Positions 30,310-34,177 of a DNA stretch of 34,177 nucleotides are shown here, piece after piece; the stretch's first letter is position 1; each line of letters opens with the position of its first letter. The translations under genes were made by a program, and so were the position numbers. Source of the stretch: a virus; IMG/VR virus record IMGVR_UViG_3300010210_000044, positions 1 through 34,177 of that record. One strand, written 5' to 3'. A model generated the notes under the pieces. That model was given only the letters and a program-made list of their open reading frames with translations, was not told the DNA's origin and did no database searches.

Positions 30310-30527
30310 CACGCGGCCTCCTCGGGGGAACACGGCGGGAAGAAGTCATCGGGTAGGAGGTCAATGCCCCGTTCGCGTGCGACTTCGAGAACGCGTGCTT
30401 GCTGTCGCGCAGGGATGTACCCGCGCTGAGACCAGCCGCTCACGGTCGTTGGGTTTCGATGCCCCAGCGCAGCGGCCAGGGATGAAACGCCACCGAATTT
30501 GGAAATCACATGCTCGGCTTGAGTCAT
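30309..30527 (-). CDS. Cro-like HTH repressor
   Basis: 72 residues starting MTQAEHVISKFGGVSSLAAALGHRNPTTVSGWSQRGYIPARQQARVLEVARERGIDLLPDDFF. The pattern FGGVxxLAxALGHxxPTTVxGWxxRGxIPAR and DFFP-type C-terminus are those of the small Cro/YdaS-like phage repressors of alphaproteobacteria. The AAGGAGGG ribosome site precedes the ATG. It opens the minus-strand early operon, facing the plus-strand CI gene across an operator region. Confidence 0.9.
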   Translation of the reverse strand: MTQAEHVISKFGGVSSLAAALGHRNPTTVSGWSQRGYIPARQQARVLEVARERGIDLLPDDFFPPCSPEEAA

Positions 30528-30543
30528 GAAAGCGCCCTCCTTC

Positions 30544-30580
30544 TACGCGAAAATATACGCGCAACGCGTAACGTGTCAAC
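30544..30580 (-). promoter_or_regulatory. Early (PR-like) promoter and CI/Cro operator
   Basis: On the minus strand TTGACA (30579-30574) and TATATT (30557-30552) are spaced by 16 bases, a near-consensus promoter reading into the Cro-like gene. The spacer holds TACGCG-CAA-CGCGTA (30556-30570), a palindrome, and a second TACGCG lies at 30544. The 12-mer AACGCGTAACGT (30563-30574) recurs exactly at 31834-31845, where the second plus-strand operon begins, so the same repressor probably controls both. Confidence 0.75.
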
Positions 30581-30617
30581 GTGGAATTTGAAAGGCACTC
30601 TTGGCGACGATGGTCCT

Positions 30618-31382
30618 ATGGAACAAGTGCCCAAAACCACGACCGGCAGCGCGCTTCGTGCGCTCTTAGCCCGAGCCGATGTCACGCTGACCCAGCTTGC
30701 GCGGGAGGCCGGCTACAAAGGCCCGTCTGGCGCGCAGCGTTACATCGAAGACGGATATTCCAAGCCTTTGCCGCCTCGTATTGCAGAGGCCGCGATGCAA
30801 TTGCTGGTGGGAAAAGGTGCGCCGCCCGTTACAGAGCAAGACATTCTGGATTTGTCTGACCGGATCCAGCAGCACATTCGGGCGCGTGGAATCGCCAAGC
30901 CTCCGCCGACATCGTCCGAATCTGTATCAACCTTGCCGAGCCATAATGTTGACATGGCTCGCATCGAGACAGATGGTATTGTCGGTGCGCGAGATACTCC
31001 GGTATACGCAAGCGCCGTTGGCGGGGCGCGAGGGCATATGATCGTCGATTTCGAACCGATTGAATGGGTGCGGCGCCCCGCGCCACTGGAAGGGGTAAAA
31101 GGGGGCTTTGCCGTCTATGTGCAGGGGGAGTCCATGGACCCAGCCTATGAGCATGGTGACATGGCCCTGATTCACCCGCACCAGCCGGTTCGGCAGGGCG
31201 ATACGGTTCTCATCCTATTGACCGACGGCAACGGCTCGCATGAGGCCATGATTAAACGTTTGGTGGTCGCGACAGACGATGTTGTGCGCCTCGAACAGCA
31301 CAAACCGCACAAGACCTTTGAGTTGCCGCGCGCCGATGTGTCGAAAATTCTAAAGGTTGTCGGGAAGTACAATCGAAGGTGA
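30618..31382 (+). CDS. CI-type repressor, S24 peptidase family
   Basis: 254 residues starting MEQVPKTTTGSALRALLAR; no good ribosome site is seen. The N-terminal HTH-like part SALRALLARADVTLTQLAREAGYKGPSGAQRYIED is followed by a linker and the peptidase-like C-terminal domain. That domain contains VYVQGESMDPAYEHGDMALIHP with the catalytic Ser (GESMDP), QGDTVLILLTDGNGSHEAMIKRL with the Lys, and an Ala-Val-Gly-Gly-type cleavage zone near TPVYASAVGGARGH. RecA-stimulated self-cleavage would induce the prophage. It faces the Cro-like gene. Confidence 0.9.
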   Translation: MEQVPKTTTGSALRALLARADVTLTQLAREAGYKGPSGAQRYIEDGYSKPLPPRIAEAAMQLLVGKGAPPVTEQDILDLSDRIQQHIRARGIAKPPPTSSESVSTLPSHNVDMARIETDGIVGARDTPVYASAVGGARGHMIVDFEPIEWVRRPAPLEGVKGGFAVYVQGESMDPAYEHGDMALIHPHQPVRQGDTVLILLTDGNGSHEAMIKRLVVATDDVVRLEQHKPHKTFELPRADVSKILKVVGKYNRR

Positions 31383-31800
31383 TGTTGCGGCGCGTGATCG
31401 GGTGCGGTGCGGGCCGTCTGGCTACCTGATTGAGGTCAACGGAGCGCACCACGAAAACAGACGCCGCTTCACGCTGGCCCATGAAATTGCGCACTTCATG
31501 ATGCACCGCGACCAAATCGGCGACGGCATTGAGGACGGCGCCCTGTACCGAAGCGAAGGGACCAGCGACCACATGGAGCGGCAAGCCAACTTCCAGGCCG
31601 CGATCATGCTCATGCCGGCGCCGCTCGTCAGGGACGCGTTCGCCAAGCACAGCCGCTCCCCTCACATCCTGGCGCGTGACTTTAAGGTCTCAGAAAGCGC
31701 GATGCGCATTCGGCTGAAGAACTGCGGCTCGGCGCCTGATCCCCGTTTCAATCTAAGCCAACCCCGCCGACCGGGGTGGGCGGGGTTTTTCGTGTCATAG
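31357..31800 (+). CDS. ImmA/IrrE-type metalloprotease, compact form
   Basis: 147 residues if started at TTG 31357, which overlaps the CI gene by 26 bases (or 132 from GTG 31402). The zinc motif HEIAH is seen in RRRFTLAHEIAHFMMHRDQIGDGI, with the family's downstream DHMERQANFQAAIMLMPAPLV. A stop lies in frame at 31351, so the usual N-terminal lobe of about 50 residues is missing. ImmA-like proteases cleave repressors; next to CI it could degrade it or a Cro-like protein. Its end overlaps a terminator. Confidence 0.78.
   Translation: MSGSTIEGDVAARDRVRCGPSGYLIEVNGAHHENRRRFTLAHEIAHFMMHRDQIGDGIEDGALYRSEGTSDHMERQANFQAAIMLMPAPLVRDAFAKHSRSPHILARDFKVSESAMRIRLKNCGSAPDPRFNLSQPRRPGWAGFFVS
31761..31790 (+). 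terminator. Rho-independent terminator overlapping the 3' end of the ImmA-like gene
   Basis: ACCCCGCC (31761-31768), a 10-base loop, GGCGGGGT (31779-31786) and TTTTT (31786-31790). It lies within the last codons of the gene, before TAG at 31798-31800, and so probably ends the CI-ImmA transcript. The palindrome lies partly in coding sequence (RRPGWAGFF). Confidence 0.85.
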
Positions 31801-31816
31801 AGTTACACATTTTACG

Positions 31817-31845
31817 TTGACGTGTATTGCGTAAACGCGTAACGT
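31817..31845 (+). promoter_or_regulatory. Plus-strand promoter with the shared operator 12-mer
   Basis: TTGACG (31817-31822) and TAACGT (31840-31845) are spaced by 17 bases. AACGCGTAACGT (31834-31845) matches the site in the Cro/CI promoter region exactly. The promoter reads into the small plus-strand operon 31893-33048. Together these suggest the immunity repressor also controls the genes next to the integrase. Confidence 0.6.
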
Positions 31846-31892
31846 TTTCCCATCACCCGCGCCCAACGGCGCACCGATGGGAGTTTCCGGCC

Positions 31893-32306
31893 ATGACCCA
31901 CCTCTACGGCATCATCGGCGGCTCGGTCCGCCTGACCGACGCGGGCCGCGACACCGCATACGACGCGGCCCGTCAGGTATCGGGCGTCACCGCCGCCGTC
32001 CTGGACGCCATCGCGGCGCAGATCGCGCCGGGATATTCCGGGTTGGCCGACCTGATCGAAACATCCCCGCGCTACCGCCCGACATTCGACCGGTCACGCC
32101 ACGGCGACATGGCCAGCACGCTAGGTCGCGCATGGGCCGGCGCCACTGAAGCGCTGGGCATGGACCGCCAGGCCATCGGCTGGCAGCCCCCGAGCATAGA
32201 GGACTTGATGCGGTGCGTAGCCGCCGACCTGAACACTCTGGCCGCGCACTTGGCCACCGTCGAGATGCGCGTGGACGCACTCGCCGGCCACCGGGGGGCG
32301 GCATGA
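31893..32306 (+). CDS. Small unknown phage protein, first gene of the plus-strand operon
   Basis: 137 residues starting MTHLYGIIGGSVRLTDAGRDTA at ATG 31893 (GGGAG 8-12 bases upstream). An upstream frame from 31827 would begin within the operator. It has a helical N-terminal half (AARQVSGVTAAVLDAIAAQIAPGYSGLADLIETSPRYR) and a helical C-terminal part (LMRCVAADLNTLAAHLATVEMRVDALAG). I recognise no family. It overlaps the next short gene by ATGA. A regulatory or recombination accessory role is possible. Confidence 0.65.
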   Translation: MTHLYGIIGGSVRLTDAGRDTAYDAARQVSGVTAAVLDAIAAQIAPGYSGLADLIETSPRYRPTFDRSRHGDMASTLGRAWAGATEALGMDRQAIGWQPPSIEDLMRCVAADLNTLAAHLATVEMRVDALAGHRGAA

Positions 32307-32398
32307 CCGCGCTGACCTGGATCGCCGAAGGCATCGCGCTCGTGATGCTGTTCGGCGTTCTCATCCTGTGGTCGATCATCGGCCACGCGTTGACTTAA
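32303..32398 (+). CDS. Small membrane peptide (31 residues)
   Basis: ATG 32303 overlaps the previous TGA. Product MTALTWIAEGIALVMLFGVL continues ILWSIIGHALT and is almost entirely one membrane helix. TAA lies at 32396-32398, 12 bases before the XRE gene's ATG. The overlap and tight spacing support translation. Function unknown. Confidence 0.65.
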   Translation: MTALTWIAEGIALVMLFGVLILWSIIGHALT

Positions 32399-32410
32399 CG
32401 GGAGTATCAA

Positions 32411-32815
32411 ATGCCAAAGATACGACGCCACACAGCCACGGCGGATGGCCCCGATCCCATCGACATTTACGTCGGCGAGCGCCTGCGTTTGCGCCGCACG
32501 ATGATCGGCAAGAGCCAGGGCCAGATGGCGCGCGCCCTGGGCGTCAGCTTCCAGCAGGTTCAGAAGTACGAACGCGGAATTAACCGACTTAGCGCCAGCC
32601 GTTTATTTGATGTTTCGCGCGTCCTGAATGTCCCGGTTAGCTACTTCTTCGAGGGCCTGACCCGCGACGCAGTGGCTGCCCGCGACTATGGCGTCTCGCT
32701 GTCAGGGTTGCCTGACCCAGTCGAGACCAGGTCAGGCGTGTCAACCGAGGACCTTGAGGTCCTGGCGGAATGGCACCGCCTCAGCCCGCCCCTTTATCGC
32801 ACGGAGAGAGGATGA
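32411..32815 (+). CDS. XRE-family HTH regulator (alphaproteobacterial type)
   Basis: 134 residues with GGGAG upstream of ATG 32411. Residues 15-80 form a helix-turn-helix (DIYVGERLRLRRTMIGKSQGQMARALGVSFQQVQKYERGINRLSASRLFDVSRVLNVPVSYFFEG), the common alphaproteobacterial XRE form with VQKYERG. The C-terminal region is short and acidic, with a helical end (STEDLEVLAEWHRLSPPLY). It sits just before the AlpA-like gene and could regulate it or the integrase. Confidence 0.92.
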   Translation: MPKIRRHTATADGPDPIDIYVGERLRLRRTMIGKSQGQMARALGVSFQQVQKYERGINRLSASRLFDVSRVLNVPVSYFFEGLTRDAVAARDYGVSLSGLPDPVETRSGVSTEDLEVLAEWHRLSPPLYRTERG

Positions 32816-33048
32816 TGCACGCGCAAGATACGGCCTCCAACGACCGGTTACTGAACCTTCGCGCGGTTCAGGATCTCACGTCCACGGGCAAATCGACGAT
32901 CTACGCGTGGGTGCGCGAAAAAGCCTTCCCTGCCCCTGTCAAGGTTGGCCCCTCCGGCACGTCGAACCGGTGGTGGGAATCGGATATCAAGGCATGGATG
33001 GAACAGTACCGACCGGCGCCGCAAGATAACGGGCCCATTGATCCATGA
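32812..33048 (+). CDS. AlpA-family regulator / excisionase
   Basis: 78 residues beginning MMHAQDTASNDRLLNLRAVQ; ATGATG at 32812-32817 gives two possible starts behind GGAGAGAGG. It has the AlpA/excisionase fold: LLNLRAVQDLTSTGKSTIYAWVREKAFPAPVKVGPSGTSNRWWESDIKAWMEQ, a winged HTH with a wing containing NRWWESDI. AlpA proteins activate integrase-linked excision. It overlaps the integrase gene (convergent) by 62 bases at its 3' end, which could link expression of the two genes by antisense effects. Confidence 0.9.
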   Translation: MMHAQDTASNDRLLNLRAVQDLTSTGKSTIYAWVREKAFPAPVKVGPSGTSNRWWESDIKAWMEQYRPAPQDNGPIDP

Positions 33049-34177
33049 GCGCGCGGCGGCGGGCGAACAGATCGCCCCGCTGGTACGCCGCCGTCAGCTT
33101 GCCTTTGGTGTGCGCCAGTGCTGATTCGCACAGGTCTTCCGGCGCGCCTGCAACCTCGGAAGCCCATGTGCGGAACGTTGCGCGAAACCCATGGGGCACC
33201 GCATCAACGTCCATGCGGCGCAGTAGCATCTTTCCGGCGTCGCGGGACAACGGCTTGCCCGCGTGCGCTCCAGGGAAAACGTATCCGTCGTCGGCCTCGC
33301 GGATCGCCCACATGCGCGTCAGGATGTCGAGCATTGGCGCCGTCAACGGCACGCGGTGCTCCATGCCGGCTTTCATGCGGTCCGCTGGAATGGTCCATAT
33401 GGCATCGGCAGTGCTGATTTCCGGCCAGCGGGCAAAGATCACCTCACCGGGACGGCTGGCTCCGAGAATTCCAAATTCGAGCGCCCGGGCGCTGGCGCCG
33501 TTCGCGGCGCGCAGGCGCGGCCAGAACGCAGGCATGTCAACGTAGGGAAGGGACCTGTGGTGCTTCGGCTTGGCAACGTCAGACCGGCGAGGCAGCGCAT
33601 GGGATAAATGCCCCTTCCAGCGGGCCGGGTTGTCGCCGGTGCGCTCGCCCAGAAACGTCGCGTAATCCAACACCGCTTCGATTCGACCACGCACGCGGCC
33701 AGCCGTCTCCGGCTTCTCAAGCCAGATCGGGCGCAGCACCGCCAGAACCATCTCGGTGTCAATCTGGTCTATGGGTTTTTGCCCGAGGGTAGGGAACGCA
33801 TACGTTCGGAGCGTCGATTCCCACTGTGCCGCGTGCTTGGCGTTGCGCCACCCTGGCGCCTTGCTCTCGATGTAGCGCAGAGCCAGCGGCTCGAAGGTCA
33901 CCTGGGGCTTCGCTTCCGCGATGCGGGCGTCAAGCGGGTCCACGCCGGCCAGCACCATCTTCCGCGCCTCAGCATGACGCTCCCGAGCGTCAGCGAGTCC
34001 AACATCGGCGGCACGCCCGAGTCCCATGTCACGCCGCCGCCCGTCGATCTGGTAGCGATAGACCCATGCCTTGTTGCCGGCCTTGGTGACGCGCAGGTAC
34101 AATCCTGCGCCGTCCGTGTGGAATCCTGGCGTATTGATGGTCTGGACTTTTCGGGCGGTCAGGCGCTTTTCGGCCAT
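32987..34177 (-). CDS. int: Tyrosine recombinase integrase, P4-type
   Basis: 396 residues. ATG is at the very edge of the window, but the start MAEKRLTARKVQTINTPGFHTDGAGLYLRVTKAGNKAWVYRY is the standard P4-type N-terminus. An arm-binding domain precedes the catalytic domain: Arg of GASRPGEVIFARW, Lys region RMKAGMEHRVPLT, HGFRATFRTWASE (HxxR), LAHTKGKLTAAYQRGD and catalytic Tyr within AYQRGDL. It inserts and excises the prophage. The attachment site should lie outside the right edge. It converges with the AlpA-like gene. Confidence 0.96.
   Translation of the reverse strand: MAEKRLTARKVQTINTPGFHTDGAGLYLRVTKAGNKAWVYRYQIDGRRRDMGLGRAADVGLADARERHAEARKMVLAGVDPLDARIAEAKPQVTFEPLALRYIESKAPGWRNAKHAAQWESTLRTYAFPTLGQKPIDQIDTEMVLAVLRPIWLEKPETAGRVRGRIEAVLDYATFLGERTGDNPARWKGHLSHALPRRSDVAKPKHHRSLPYVDMPAFWPRLRAANGASARALEFGILGASRPGEVIFARWPEISTADAIWTIPADRMKAGMEHRVPLTAPMLDILTRMWAIREADDGYVFPGAHAGKPLSRDAGKMLLRRMDVDAVPHGFRATFRTWASEVAGAPEDLCESALAHTKGKLTAAYQRGDLFARRRALMDQWARYLAAPVGTVPSMP

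Noticed and set aside
32987-34177. An attachment site within the window
   Set aside because: No repeated att core can be identified; it should lie beyond the integrase start, outside the right edge.
1-34177. tRNA, rRNA or lysis genes
   Set aside because: No tRNA-like cloverleaf, rRNA sequence, endolysin or holin-spanin group could be found; the lysis genes are presumably left of the window.

Overview
The window is most of an integrated temperate phage from a GC-rich alphaproteobacterium. Its codon use, its XRE and AlpA-type proteins, and dispersed hairpin repeats built around CTCGGGATGA suggest a Rhodospirillales-like host. That host assignment is inference. Nearly all genes lie on the minus strand and overlap by ATGA or TGATG, so transcription runs from right to left. 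The right edge is the integrase (34177 to 32987). The left edge cuts a tail-fibre gene, so the prophage continues to the left. The sheath, tube, tape-measure and lysis genes are not in the window.

Layout from right to left. (1) Integrase, with a convergent plus-strand group encoding an AlpA-like protein, an XRE regulator, a 31-residue membrane peptide and a small unknown protein. (2) The immunity switch: a plus-strand S24-type CI repressor and a compact ImmA-like metalloprotease, opposed by a minus-strand Cro-like early operon. The 12-mer AACGCGTAACGT occurs in the control regions of both the early operon and the second plus-strand operon. (3) The early operon: CII-like regulator, a stretch of four consecutive inverted repeats (29321-29508), small regulators, a multi-wHTH protein, an adenine-type methyltransferase, a Rha-like regulator, a VRR-NUC nuclease, a replication initiator with iteron-like repeats inside its gene, an ASCH protein and unknowns. 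One plus-strand gene (26171-26965) interrupts it behind its own control region. (4) A cargo zone (14.2-21.9 kb). It holds an AT-richer three-gene cassette (a TIGR04255-like protein, an HTH protein and an SQTCD-motif protein) behind a palindromic operator. Beside it is a family of TPR genes that appears duplicated, with shared downstream flanks and a decayed remnant. (5) The late operon: a GPZ-like protein, a lambda-type head module (Nu1, A, B, W-like, ClpP-like protease with a nested scaffold start, D, E), connector proteins, then a P2-type contractile baseplate (V, PAAR, gp25/W, J, I) and fibres. The virion is therefore predicted to be a myovirus with a lambda-like head and a P2-like baseplate.

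The parts most likely to be undescribed are the three-gene cassette, the TPR/membrane/coiled-coil gene group, the structured non-coding stretch at 29.3-29.5 kb and the lone divergent gene at 26.2 kb. Family assignments come from reading the sequence only; no database search was run.
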